A stretch of DNA of 64,000 nt from Acetivibrio mesophilus (lineage in GTDB: Bacteria > Bacillota > Clostridia > Acetivibrionales > Acetivibrionaceae): contig NZ_RLII01000007.1 of NCBI RefSeq assembly GCF_004102745.1, positions 97,210 to 161,209 of the forward strand, in the 5' to 3' direction. The notes under the pieces were generated by a model. The model made no database searches and was not told the DNA's origin. It saw nothing but the letters and a program-made list of their open reading frames with translations. Both the position numbers and the translations under genes were made by a program. Shown here piece by piece: positions 1 to 8,207 of this stretch (position 1 is its first letter; every line of letters begins with the position of its first letter).

Positions 1-1
1 T

Positions 2-934
2 GGGATATGTTCGGACATAAAGTCCATAAGTGAATTGGTTCATTCATACAACAAGGTACTGATAGTTGATGAGGCGCATGGTGCGCATCTGAAATTTTCA
101 AAAAAGCTTCCGCCCTCTTCTATAGAATACGGGGCGGATATTTGCATTCAGAGTGCCCATAAGACCCTTCCGGCACTGACCCAGGGGGCATACCTTCATG
201 TCAAAGGTAATAGAGTAGATATCGAAAAGCTTAAATTTACCTTGTCTCTTTTGGGTACCACTAGTCCATCGTATATTATAATGGCCCATCTCGATATTGC
301 CCGTGCTGTTATGGAAGCAAGTGGCGAAGAAAACATCAATAGACTGCTCAAAGAAGTAGAAATGCTTGGAAGTGCTCTTTCAGAAAGTGATATTTTACGG
401 GTTCTTTCGGTTGACGATATAAATGGAGGAGAAATCGACAGAACTAGGGTTGTGATTAATGTAAGTAGCACAGGAAAGACAGGTTTTGAAATTGAAAAAA
501 TTTTAAGAAATCAATATAATATTCAGGTGGAAATGTCCGATTTATATAATGTTGTATGCATTACTACCATAGCGGATACCCATGAAGACATAAATAGGCT
601 TCGAAGTGCATTTCTTGAGACGGCTGACCGTTCTAAAAATGCCAATGGGCAAGGAGAATTGCCAAAGGAATTACAGATAGACGCGTTTAATATACCGGAG
701 CAAAGGGTTGAACCTGCCGCTATCATGCACAGGGGTTTCATAAGAAGAAAGCTTTACGATGCTACCGGGTGCGTAAGCAGAACAATGATAACTCCTTATC
801 CCCCAGGAATACCTGTAATATGTCCGGGAGAAGTTATCAGTGAAGATATTGTGAAATATGTTATAAAAGTTATTGAAGCCGGCGGTGTGGTAAATGGGGT
901 ATCTTCCAGCCTAGAGGTTGATGTGGTCGAATAG
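2..934 (+). CDS. Orn/Lys/Arg decarboxylase family protein, 5' end outside window
   Basis: PLP-dependent basic amino acid decarboxylase of the short YaaO/SpeA-like type, expected to decarboxylate lysine, arginine or ornithine in polyamine metabolism; the substrate cannot be read from sequence. The frame is open from base 2, so the gene starts left of the window and about 310 C-terminal residues are visible. Seen: the VDEAHGAHL stretch with the PLP-ring aspartate, the SAHKT motif with the Schiff-base lysine at 161-163, and the family C-terminal part with TPYPPGIP near 795-815. It lies 24 bases before the tmk start, as yaaO does before tmk in Bacillus, and is probably co-transcribed with it. Confidence 0.9.
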   Translation, partial: GICSDIKSISELVHSYNKVLIVDEAHGAHLKFSKKLPPSSIEYGADICIQSAHKTLPALTQGAYLHVKGNRVDIEKLKFTLSLLGTTSPSYIIMAHLDIARAVMEASGEENINRLLKEVEMLGSALSESDILRVLSVDDINGGEIDRTRVVINVSSTGKTGFEIEKILRNQYNIQVEMSDLYNVVCITTIADTHEDINRLRSAFLETADRSKNANGQGELPKELQIDAFNIPEQRVEPAAIMHRGFIRRKLYDATGCVSRTMITPYPPGIPVICPGEVISEDIVKYVIKVIEAGGVVNGVSSSLEVDVVE

Positions 935-958
935 CAAAACCATGTAAAGGAGATGCTT

Positions 959-1642
959 ATGAAAGGTAAGCTGATAATAATTGAAAGCGGAGCCGATGCC
1001 AGCGGAAAAGCGACTCAGACGAAAATGCTGTATGAGCGGCTGGTTGAGGAAGGCTGCAAGGTAAGAAAAATTACTTTTCCGAACTATGACAGTGATTCTT
1101 CCGCTTTGGTCAAAATGTATTTAAATGGTGATTTCGGGAGAAACCCCGAAGATGTAAGTCCCTATGTAGCCTCCACATTCTACGCAGTGGATAGGTTTGC
1201 ATCCTACAAGACAGATTGGGGACAAGCTTATAATGACGGATGGATAATTCTTGCCGATAGATACACTACATCCAATATGGTGCATCAGGCGGCAAAGATA
1301 AAGGACATGGAAGAGAAAGAACGTTTTCTTGATTGGCTATGGGATTTCGAGTTTGGGATTTACAAGCTTCCGGTGCCCGATTGCGTTATATTTCTTGATA
1401 TGCCTCCTGCTTACAGCAAAGAGCTTATGGAAGGAAGGGCAAATAAGTTTACCGGGGACCAGAAAAAGGATATACATGAGAGAAATGATGAATATTTGAG
1501 GGAATCCTACAATAATTCCCTGTATATTGCAGAAAAATATAACTGGACCAGGATTGACTGCGTAGAGAATGGAACTTTGAGAAAGATAGAAGAAATTCAA
1601 GATAGCGTTTATGAAGCTGTTAGTGGGATAATCAGGCAATAA
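959..1642 (+). CDS. tmk: Thymidylate kinase (dTMP kinase)-like
   Basis: Likely phosphorylates dTMP to dTDP for DNA synthesis. 227 residues, P-loop kinase fold. The P-loop region reads IESGADASGKATQT: the usual Ser/Thr after GK is Ala and a Thr follows one residue later. The DRYTTSN motif, typical of the TMK nucleotide-binding region, is present, and a lid-like basic segment follows (EGRANKFTGDQKKD). I chose ATG 959 over ATG 953 because the ribosome binding site aaaggag (946-952) touches 953 but leaves a 6-base spacer to 959. Neighbours (decarboxylase, yaaR, holB) match the tmk locus of other Firmicutes. The deviant P-loop leaves some doubt about substrate, and a nucleoside monophosphate kinase of related specificity is possible. 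Confidence 0.85.
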   Translation: MKGKLIIIESGADASGKATQTKMLYERLVEEGCKVRKITFPNYDSDSSALVKMYLNGDFGRNPEDVSPYVASTFYAVDRFASYKTDWGQAYNDGWIILADRYTTSNMVHQAAKIKDMEEKERFLDWLWDFEFGIYKLPVPDCVIFLDMPPAYSKELMEGRANKFTGDQKKDIHERNDEYLRESYNNSLYIAEKYNWTRIDCVENGTLRKIEEIQDSVYEAVSGIIRQ

Positions 1643-1785
1643 GGCCTTTGTTGAACTTATCGGCTATAACTATTATAATAGAGTTATACAATACCTTTGT
1701 TCATATATGCTAAAGGCGACATTTGATATATTCTCGGCTTTACCGTAGTAAAAAATAATAAGTACTGCAAATGGAGTGAGAGACT

Positions 1786-2238
1786 ATGAAGATTAGTGAA
1801 AGCACTAGCAAAACATCAGGTCTGCATGAGATTTCCGGGCAGGAACCAAAGAGGGTGGCCGACAGCAATGGAGCCAACTTTAAAAGGCATTTAAAGGAAT
1901 TTGATAATCGTAATTGTGAAGAAAGAATCCGTGCTCTGGTAAGTCAGATTGAGGAGCAGGGGAGAAAACTCAGCCAGAAGATAGATGTAAGGGAACTGAA
2001 GATTTATAAAAGGCTTATTTCCGATTTTTTGGATGAAGTCTTACACAACTCTCATATGTTTTCAAAGGACAGCTATCTTGACAGAAGGGGCAGATACAAG
2101 GTTTATGCCACGGTGAAGAAGATAAATACTGAGCTTGATGAGCTTACAACAGAGGTTCTTAATGCCGAGGGGGACAACATTAAGATACTTCAGAGGATTG
2201 AAGACATAAGAGGGCTTGTTTTGGACCTCATGTTATAA
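1786..2238 (+). CDS. yaaR: YaaR family protein
   Basis: A 150-residue soluble, largely helical protein matching the YaaR (DUF327) family found between tmk and holB in many Firmicutes. The conserved C-terminal half is visible, with DFLDEVLHNS and RRGRYKVYATVKKINTELDE. The N-terminal 40 residues are polar and variable. Biochemical function is not established. ATG 1786 follows ggagtgagag at a normal distance. It stands between tmk and holB with a 143-base gap upstream; Bacillus yaaQ, usually located there, is absent. Confidence 0.85.
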   Translation: MKISESTSKTSGLHEISGQEPKRVADSNGANFKRHLKEFDNRNCEERIRALVSQIEEQGRKLSQKIDVRELKIYKRLISDFLDEVLHNSHMFSKDSYLDRRGRYKVYATVKKINTELDELTTEVLNAEGDNIKILQRIEDIRGLVLDLML

Positions 2239-2359
2239 CACTTAAGTTCAAAGAAAGTTTTTATAAGGGGCGTCTGTTGCCCCGTTATATTCTGTTGCTT
2301 AATTATTTGCTAGATTAATCCTGGCGGGTTTTATTATTTTGTTATGGCAGGGGTGTATC

Positions 2360-3349
2360 GTGAACTTCAATGCAATTATCGGCCAGCAGGATGTAATAGA
2401 AGGCCTAAAAACATTAATAAACAGCAATAAAATAGGACATGCATATATATTTTCCGGACCGGAAGGAATAGGGAAGACTACGGTTGCAAAGATTCTTGCA
2501 TCTATATTGATGTGCTCTGATAATGTAGGTGATGAAAGCTGCGGCAATTGCCAGTCCTGCCGCCTTTTTGAGAATGGAACCAATCCCGATTTCGGTATTT
2601 TAGAATGCAAAGGCTCCAGTATAGGAGTTGATGAAATAAGAAATCTGCAGCATGATATATGTGTAAGGCCGCTTTATTCTAAAAGAAAGGTGTATTTGAT
2701 CCGGGAAGCGGACAGAATGACTGTTCAGGCTCAGAACTGTCTGCTAAAAACCCTTGAGGAACCGCCGGAATATGCGGTTATTATACTTGTTGCATCAAAT
2801 TATAATGCTCTCTTGGAGACAATACACTCGAGGAGCATTAGGATTGACTTTAAAAAGAATACCTTTGACGAGGTAAAGGAATTTATTACGGCTAGGGCTG
2901 GAGGCGACTTTGAACAAGCCGATTTTATAGCCTCATATGCTGACGGAGTGATTGGCAGAGCTCTTGAGCTTATGGAGTCTGAGGGATTTAGGGAGATCCG
3001 GGAAAAAGCAATTGATGCGGTGATACGGCTTTCGGGACCCGATCTTGGGGATATGTTCGATATTTCCCTCATGTTTGATGAGAACAAGGATGATATAGAT
3101 TCCATACTGGATATCATGCTCTTGTTTTACAGAGACTTACTTATAGCTGGGAAGTCTGGAAATGAAAAATTGTTGATTAATTCCGATAAAAAGGATATCA
3201 TATTAAAGAATACTAATAAGTTTTCTACTGGGAAACTATTGAAGAATATAGATATAATTGAAGAAATGCGTAAAAATATAAAGCAGAATGCGAATTATCA
3301 GCTTGCTATACAGGTTATGCTTATGAAGCTTCAGGAGGAAAATGCGTAA
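2360..3349 (+). CDS. holB: DNA polymerase III delta' subunit
   Basis: Clamp-loader subunit that helps load the beta clamp on DNA. 329 residues. AAA+ features: Walker A GPEGIGKTT, a zinc module of four cysteines (C-x8-C-x2-C-x2-C, near residues 52-66), a Walker B-like region around VYLIREADRMT, and the sensor segment QNCLLKTLEEPP. I chose GTG 2360 because aggggtg (2349-2355) lies just upstream; the longer frame from TTG 2339 has no site. The stop codon overlaps the ricT start (taatg at 3347-3351), implying translational coupling. The context tmk-yaaR-holB-ricT is conserved in Firmicutes. Confidence 0.93.
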   Translation: MNFNAIIGQQDVIEGLKTLINSNKIGHAYIFSGPEGIGKTTVAKILASILMCSDNVGDESCGNCQSCRLFENGTNPDFGILECKGSSIGVDEIRNLQHDICVRPLYSKRKVYLIREADRMTVQAQNCLLKTLEEPPEYAVIILVASNYNALLETIHSRSIRIDFKKNTFDEVKEFITARAGGDFEQADFIASYADGVIGRALELMESEGFREIREKAIDAVIRLSGPDLGDMFDISLMFDENKDDIDSILDIMLLFYRDLLIAGKSGNEKLLINSDKKDIILKNTNKFSTGKLLKNIDIIEEMRKNIKQNANYQLAIQVMLMKLQEENA

Positions 3350-4221
3350 TGGTAAAGGTGGTTGGAATAAGATTTAAAAAAGCAGGGAAAATATATTATT
3401 TTGACCCTGGTGATTTAGAGATAGATTTAAACGAAAATGCAATTGTAGAGACCGCAAGAGGAATTGAGTTCGGTCAGGTTGTAGTGCCAAATACCGAGGT
3501 CAGCGAGGAAGAAATAGTTGCTCCTTTAAAGAAGGTTATTCGCATTGCGACAGAGGAAGACAAGGAGCATCATGAAGAGAATGTCAGAAAAGAGAAGGAA
3601 GCTTTTGATATTTGTCTTCAGAAAATTTCAAACCACAATCTGGAAATGAAGCTTATTGATGTCGAATATACCTTTGACAACAATAAAATATTATTTTATT
3701 TTACTGCCGATGGAAGAGTGGACTTCAGGGAGTTGGTAAAAGATCTTGCTTCAGTTTTCAGAACGAGAATCGAGTTAAGGCAGATTGGTGTGAGGGACGA
3801 GGCTAAAATGATGGGAGGACTGGGAGTTTGCGGTCGTGTCCTTTGTTGTAATTCGTTCCTCGGTGAATTTCAACCGGTGTCTATAAAGATGGCGAAGGAA
3901 CAGGGGTTATCCTTAAATCCCACAAAAATATCCGGCGCCTGCGGAAGGCTTATGTGCTGCTTAAAATATGAGCAGGATGCATATGAAGAAATAATCTCCA
4001 GGGTACCAAATGAGGGGGCTATCGTTGAAACTCCTGAAGGTCAGGGGGTTGTAATGTCTATAAGCTTGTTGAAGGAACTGGTGAAGGTAAAGCTTGATCG
4101 GGACAATGAAACCGATCTTAAGATTTACAAGGCATCAGATGTAAAGGTAATAAAGAATGTGACCCGTGATGAACCCGATGAAGAAATAGATTTGGATGAA
4201 TTGAAGCAATTGGAAGATTGA
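3349..4221 (+). CDS. ricT: PSP1-domain protein RicT (YaaT)
   Basis: RicT/YaaT family. In Bacillus it forms the Y-complex with RicA and RicF, which carries Fe-S clusters and stimulates RNase Y-dependent mRNA maturation and the phosphorelay. 290 residues with the PSP1 core near residues 60-145 and a cysteine-rich segment: GGLGVCGRVLCC near 155-166 and GACGRLMCCLKYE near 198-210. The start overlaps the holB stop. The C-terminal tail is acidic (DEPDEEIDLDELKQLED). The partners RicA and RicF are not in this window. Confidence 0.92.
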   Translation: MVKVVGIRFKKAGKIYYFDPGDLEIDLNENAIVETARGIEFGQVVVPNTEVSEEEIVAPLKKVIRIATEEDKEHHEENVRKEKEAFDICLQKISNHNLEMKLIDVEYTFDNNKILFYFTADGRVDFRELVKDLASVFRTRIELRQIGVRDEAKMMGGLGVCGRVLCCNSFLGEFQPVSIKMAKEQGLSLNPTKISGACGRLMCCLKYEQDAYEEIISRVPNEGAIVETPEGQGVVMSISLLKELVKVKLDRDNETDLKIYKASDVKVIKNVTRDEPDEEIDLDELKQLED

Positions 4222-4348
4222 TAGTGATTTGGCTAATAATCTGCCTTGGAATAAAAAAAGTGGTTTTCATTCCACAATTTTAGTGGTAGAATTATAAGGT
4301 CAGTAGGTTATTTTACTTTTAATGCTTACCTAAGTCAAATTTATATAG

Positions 4349-4534
<186 letters not shown>

Positions 4535-4545
4535 TAGTGTGTCTC

Positions 4546-4590
4546 AAAGGGGTCGAAAAGGCTATACGCCTTTGTTTGACCTCTTTTTTA
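4546..4590 (+). terminator. Rho-independent terminator after ferredoxin
   Basis: The left arm ggtcgaaaaggc (4551-4562) and right arm gcctttgtttgacc (4568-4581) form a long imperfect stem around tatac, followed by a T run at 4583-4589. Confidence 0.8.
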
Positions 4591-4651
4591 TGCCTCAAAG
4601 CAGGGAGCTTTAGGTTTTAATGTTGATATAAGATGAACGCAGGGGTTTAAT

Positions 4652-5407
4652 TTGGATATGAAATTAAATGAAAATGAAAGAATAGATGATTTGCAGTATA
4701 AAGGATTAAGGATTATACAAAAGAAAGACGGCTTTTGCTTTGGGCTCGATGCTGTATTGCTGGCAAATTTTGCAGATGTCAAAAGAGGCGATACTGTAAT
4801 TGACCTTGGTACAGGCACAGGCATTATATCAATTCTGATTGCCGGTAAAACCGAGGCAAAGTCTGTGACGGGACTTGAGATTCAGGAAGAAATGGCCGAA
4901 ATGGCTCAAAGAAGCGTAGAGATCAATAATATCACTGACCGTGTAAGAATAGTATGTGGAGATATCAAAGAGAGCGTCGAGATGTTTGGGGCATCACAGT
5001 TTAATGTGGTGGTTACAAACCCTCCTTATATGAATCAGGGCGGCGGGCTCTTAAATATCAGCGATACAAAGGCAATTTCGAGGCACGAAATAAAGTGCAC
5101 TTTGGAAGATGTCATAAAGGCTTCGGCAAAGCTATTGGTGCCTGGCGGACAACTGGCAATGGTTCACAGGCCCGACAGGCTTGTGGATATAGTGTGGCTT
5201 ATGAGAAAGTACTCCATAGAGCCAAAGTACCTGCAATTTGTGCATCCATCTCCCCGCAAAAAAGCAAACCTACTGCTAATAAAGGGGACAAGACAGGGAA
5301 GAGCGCAGCTTAAGATGATGGAGCCGTTGTACGTTTATGATGAAGACGGAAATTATTCCAAGGAGATAGACAATATTTATGGCAGAGAGGTAAGGAACAT
5401 TGAGTAA
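4652..5407 (+). CDS. trmN6: tRNA1(Val) (adenine-N6)-methyltransferase-like protein
   Basis: SAM-dependent methyltransferase of the TrmN6/YabB family, predicted to methylate a tRNA adenine. 251 residues. SAM motif I DLGTGTGIISI near 50-60 and the amino-methyltransferase catalytic motif NPPYMNQGG near 126-134. Start: TTG 4652 has aggggt (4641-4646) at 5 bases; ATG 4658 is the alternative, with an 11-base spacer. It overlaps rsmI by 8 bases, as yabB and yabC are linked in Bacillus. The exact tRNA target is inferred from the family. Confidence 0.85.
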   Translation: MDMKLNENERIDDLQYKGLRIIQKKDGFCFGLDAVLLANFADVKRGDTVIDLGTGTGIISILIAGKTEAKSVTGLEIQEEMAEMAQRSVEINNITDRVRIVCGDIKESVEMFGASQFNVVVTNPPYMNQGGGLLNISDTKAISRHEIKCTLEDVIKASAKLLVPGGQLAMVHRPDRLVDIVWLMRKYSIEPKYLQFVHPSPRKKANLLLIKGTRQGRAQLKMMEPLYVYDEDGNYSKEIDNIYGREVRNIE

Positions 5408-6242
5408 TAAAGGAATACTGTATCTTGTTGCAACTCCCATCGGAAACCTTGAGGATATAACCTTAAGAGCAATACGGGTACTTAAGGAGGTAGACCTTAT
5501 AGCTGCCGAAGACACAAGGCAGACTATAAAGCTTCTTAACCACCTTGACATAAAAAAACCTATGGTGAGCTACTATGAGCACAATAAGGTTGTAAAAGGC
5601 AATTATCTTATAGAGCAGCTGCAAGAGGGAAAGAGCATTGCTCTGGTCTCCGATGCGGGTACGCCGGGAATTTCAGACCCAGGTGAAGATATGGTCAAGC
5701 TCTGTATTGAAAATGAAATACCATTTACCATGGTTCCGGGACCTGTGGCGGCTGTGACGGGATTGGTCTTATCGGGACTTCCCTCGGGAAGATTTGCTTT
5801 TGAAGGATTTCTGCCGATGAATAAAAGGGCAAGAAGAGAGCGGATAAATTCATTGAAGGATGAAATACGAACCATAGTTTTTTATGAAGCACCCCATAAA
5901 CTTGTTTATACTTTGAAGGATCTATATGAGGTTTTAGGAAACAGAAGGATAACATTGGCACGGGAGTTGACCAAGAAGTTTGAAGAGATTTTAAGATGTA
6001 CTCTAGAAGAGGCTATGGAAAGGTACGAGAGTGAAGCGCCAAGGGGAGAATATGTCCTTATTGTAGAAGGAGCAGATGAGAAACAGATTATGGAAGACAA
6101 AAAAAGTGAATGGAATGTCATGAGTATAGCAGAGCACTATCAGATGTACATAGAGCAGGGTCTTCCCAAGAAGGAAGCAATGAAAAAGGTGGCGCAGGAC
6201 AGAGAAATAAGCAAAAGAGACGTTTACAATGCATTGATCTGA
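5400..6242 (+). CDS. rsmI: 16S rRNA (cytidine1402-2'-O)-methyltransferase
   Basis: RsmI (YabC) methylates the ribose of C1402 in 16S rRNA, near the P site. 280 residues, tetrapyrrole-methylase fold. Family motifs: ATPIGNLEDITLRA near residues 11-24, AAEDTRQT near 36-43, SDAGTPGISDPGE near 82-94, VPGPVA near 108-113. The C-terminal part ends in a short helical domain (PKKEAMKKVAQDREISKRDVY). Start TTG 5400 lies inside the trmN6 end with agagaggtaagg upstream, so translation is coupled. It is the last gene of the operon; a dispersed repeat and a symmetric terminator follow. Confidence 0.95.
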   Translation: MSNKGILYLVATPIGNLEDITLRAIRVLKEVDLIAAEDTRQTIKLLNHLDIKKPMVSYYEHNKVVKGNYLIEQLQEGKSIALVSDAGTPGISDPGEDMVKLCIENEIPFTMVPGPVAAVTGLVLSGLPSGRFAFEGFLPMNKRARRERINSLKDEIRTIVFYEAPHKLVYTLKDLYEVLGNRRITLARELTKKFEEILRCTLEEAMERYESEAPRGEYVLIVEGADEKQIMEDKKSEWNVMSIAEHYQMYIEQGLPKKEAMKKVAQDREISKRDVYNALI

Positions 6243-6256
6243 GTATAGTTAGAATT

Positions 6257-6324
6257 AAAAGCTCGGGATATCGGGGTCCTTCGCTTTAGCCTCTTTCATT
6301 TCACTCCAAGAGGCTAAAATAAAA
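6257..6324 (+). repeat. Dispersed two-hairpin repeat, copy A
   Basis: About 67 bases, close to 88 percent identical by eye to 37600-37666; its first 46 bases also match 46665-46710 on the minus strand. It contains a degenerate first hairpin framed by aaaagctcggg and ttcgcttt, then a second hairpin gcctctt/aagaggc (6288-6314). It begins 14 bases after the rsmI stop. Confidence 0.75.
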
Positions 6325-6348
6325 GGGACTCCTAACGAGTCCCTTTTG
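6321..6348. terminator. Bidirectional terminator between rsmI and abrB
   Basis: The arms aaaagggactc and gagtccctttt are perfect complements around a short loop, with A and T runs on both sides. It can serve both convergent genes. Confidence 0.9.
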
Positions 6349-6371
6349 TGGTCATGCAGATTGTAAAGTTA

Positions 6372-6611
6372 TTATTTCTTTAATTCTCTCATACAGTCAG
6401 GGCAAATGTTCTTGCTTTTATAAACTGTAACATCTTTTGCATTTCCGCAGAAGATGCAAGCCGGCTCATACTTCTTGAGTATAATTGTTGCACCGTCAAC
6501 ATAGATTTCGAGTGCATCCTTTTCGGCAATGTCGAGTGTTCTTCTTAATTCGATAGGCAGAACAACCCTTCCTAATTCATCAACTTTTCTTACGATTCCA
6601 GTAGATTTCAT
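6372..6611 (-). CDS. abrB: AbrB family transition-state regulator
   Basis: DNA-binding transition-state regulator, 79 residues. The N-terminal swapped-hairpin AbrB domain is clear (TGIVRKVDELGRVVLPIELR), and the C-terminal half carries two Cys pairs, CIFC and CPDC, suggesting a zinc-binding tail as seen in clostridial AbrB proteins. ATG at 6611 has gaggagga upstream. A consensus-like promoter and a Spo0A-type box lie upstream (separate entries), suggesting growth-phase control as in Bacillus. It lies where abrB lies in Bacillus, between yabC (rsmI) and metS. Confidence 0.93.
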   Translation of the reverse strand: MKSTGIVRKVDELGRVVLPIELRRTLDIAEKDALEIYVDGATIILKKYEPACIFCGNAKDVTVYKSKNICPDCMRELKK

Positions 6612-7040
6612 AATTGATCCTCCTCTAAAAATACAGTATTCGACAAACTTTTCATTTTCATGATACCATAAATGCCAATAATAGTCAACAATATTTTAAA
6701 AAAAATTCAATAAAATTGAATAATAATTTGTGGAGAGATTGTAAGTTAATACTAAGGGTATTTTTGTATGATGTCAGAGATAGGCATATAAATACCTTTG
6801 AGTTATAATCAAGAAAACAAATAGGAACACTAGGAATTTGATAGACTCATGGTAATAAAGGGTTTTATATCCAGTATATAACTGGCAAATCCTCGAAAAG
6901 CTACTTGCTGAAATTCGACAAGTTAATTATAACATAAAAATTGAAATAGGTGGATTAATTAGCAGATGTGAGTGTGGTATATTGTCCGATCAATCCTCAT
7001 ATACATTATTAGTATTAATGACATGGATGAGGCTTAGGTT
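6612..7040. other. Intergenic region abrB-spmA
   Basis: No gene seen. It holds the abrB promoter (left), a second Spo0A-like core on the minus strand at 6914-6921 (TTGTCGAA), and a weak SigmaE-like pair for spmA: ATA at 6979-6981 and CATATACAT at 6998-7006, 16 bases apart. The latter is only a suggestion, based on the known mother-cell expression of spmA in Bacillus. Confidence 0.5.
6639..6688 (-). promoter_or_regulatory. abrB promoter with Spo0A-type box
   Basis: On the minus strand a -35 TTGACT (6683-6688) and a -10 TATCAT (6660-6665) are 17 bases apart. The sequence TTTGTCGAA, matching the Spo0A box core TGTCGAA, lies at 6639-6647, just downstream of the expected start of transcription. 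In Bacillus abrB is repressed by Spo0A~P from boxes placed similarly; function here is inferred. Confidence 0.75.
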
Positions 7041-7673
7041 GTGTTAAATTATATCTGGTTTGCAATGCTTATAATAGGATTTGTAGTCGGCATAATGAAC
7101 GGAAGGGTTAGTGAGGTTACCCAGGCGGTGGTGGATTCATCAAAAAGTGCCGTGGAGATAAGCATAGGTCTTCTGGGAGTTATGTGTCTGTGGACCGGTC
7201 TAATGGAGGTTGCGGAAAAGAGCGGAATCATTAGAGGAATCGCAAAAGCCGTAAGGCCCGTTATGAAGTTTTTGTTTCCGGGGATACCGAAGGAACATCC
7301 CGCAGGAGGAGCCATTGTCATGAATCTTGTGGCAAACTTTCTGGGGTTGGGCAATGCAGCAACACCCTTGGGGATAAAGGCTATTAACGAGCTTCAAAAG
7401 CTCAATCCCAATAAAGATACTGCTACAAATGAGATGAGCATGTTTCTTGTTTTGAATACGGCCTGTATTCAGTTTATTCCGGCAACGATAATTGCCCTGA
7501 GATCTGCAGCAGGGTCAAAGAATCCTACGGAGATTATAGGTACTATATGGGTGGCCAGTATTAGTGCCTGCATGGCAGGAATTATTGCAGCAAAAATATT
7601 GTCATCTTTTTTCAAGGCCAAATCCGGAGCCAAAAAAGGGTTGGAAAATAGATTGGGACGGAGGAAAGCATGA
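7041..7673 (+). CDS. spmA: Spore maturation protein A
   Basis: Membrane protein of the SpmA family, needed with SpmB for proper spore core dehydration in Bacillus. 210 residues, several hydrophobic segments of the nucleoside-recognition/Gate domain type. Conserved stretch NFLGLGNAATPLGIKA near 103-118. Start GTG 7041. Its end overlaps the spmB start by ATGA, so the two are translationally coupled. Confidence 0.95.
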   Translation: MLNYIWFAMLIIGFVVGIMNGRVSEVTQAVVDSSKSAVEISIGLLGVMCLWTGLMEVAEKSGIIRGIAKAVRPVMKFLFPGIPKEHPAGGAIVMNLVANFLGLGNAATPLGIKAINELQKLNPNKDTATNEMSMFLVLNTACIQFIPATIIALRSAAGSKNPTEIIGTIWVASISACMAGIIAAKILSSFFKAKSGAKKGLENRLGRRKA

Positions 7674-8203
7674 ACATTGTAAAAGACTTATCTTCTTATG
7701 CCATACCTGCATTGTTTTTTGTTATTTTGTGTGTTGGACTATACAGAGGAGTAAAAGTGTACGATGTTTTTCTGGAGGGAGCAAAGGAAGGCATAACTAC
7801 TGTTTTGAGGATCATACCGCCTCTGGTGGGCCTTATGGTTGCGGTGGGAGTATTCAGGGCCTCGGGAGCGCTGGACCTTTTAGTCTATGTGGTAAAACCG
7901 GTTGCTGACCTTTTAAGAATACCAAAGGACGCTTTACCCCTGGTTTTTCTTCGGCCGATTTCCGGAAGTGCATCTTTGGCAATGCTATCGGATATATTCA
8001 ATGTGCATGGCCCGGACTCTTTTGTAGGGCGCGTGGCATCAACTCTCATGGGCTCTACCGAAACCATATTTTATACCCTTGCGGTATATTTCGGTGCAGT
8101 GGGGATTAAAAACATCCGACATACTCTGGCTGCCGCTCTTATAGCTGACTTTGCCGGTATTTTTGCTGCTGTATGGATATGCACAAAGGTTTTCGGCGGG
8201 TAA
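7670..8203 (+). CDS. spmB: Spore maturation protein B
   Basis: Partner of SpmA, 177 residues, with the Gate domain. Conserved features: GLMVAVGVFRASGALD near 53-68, LRPISGSASL near 93-102 and STETIFYTLAVYFG near 127-140. Multiple membrane segments. It starts in the overlap with spmA and ends 5 bases from the end of the convergent minus-strand gene; no terminator is evident between them. Confidence 0.95.
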   Translation: MNIVKDLSSYAIPALFFVILCVGLYRGVKVYDVFLEGAKEGITTVLRIIPPLVGLMVAVGVFRASGALDLLVYVVKPVADLLRIPKDALPLVFLRPISGSASLAMLSDIFNVHGPDSFVGRVASTLMGSTETIFYTLAVYFGAVGIKNIRHTLAAALIADFAGIFAAVWICTKVFGG

Positions 8204-8207
8204 TAAA

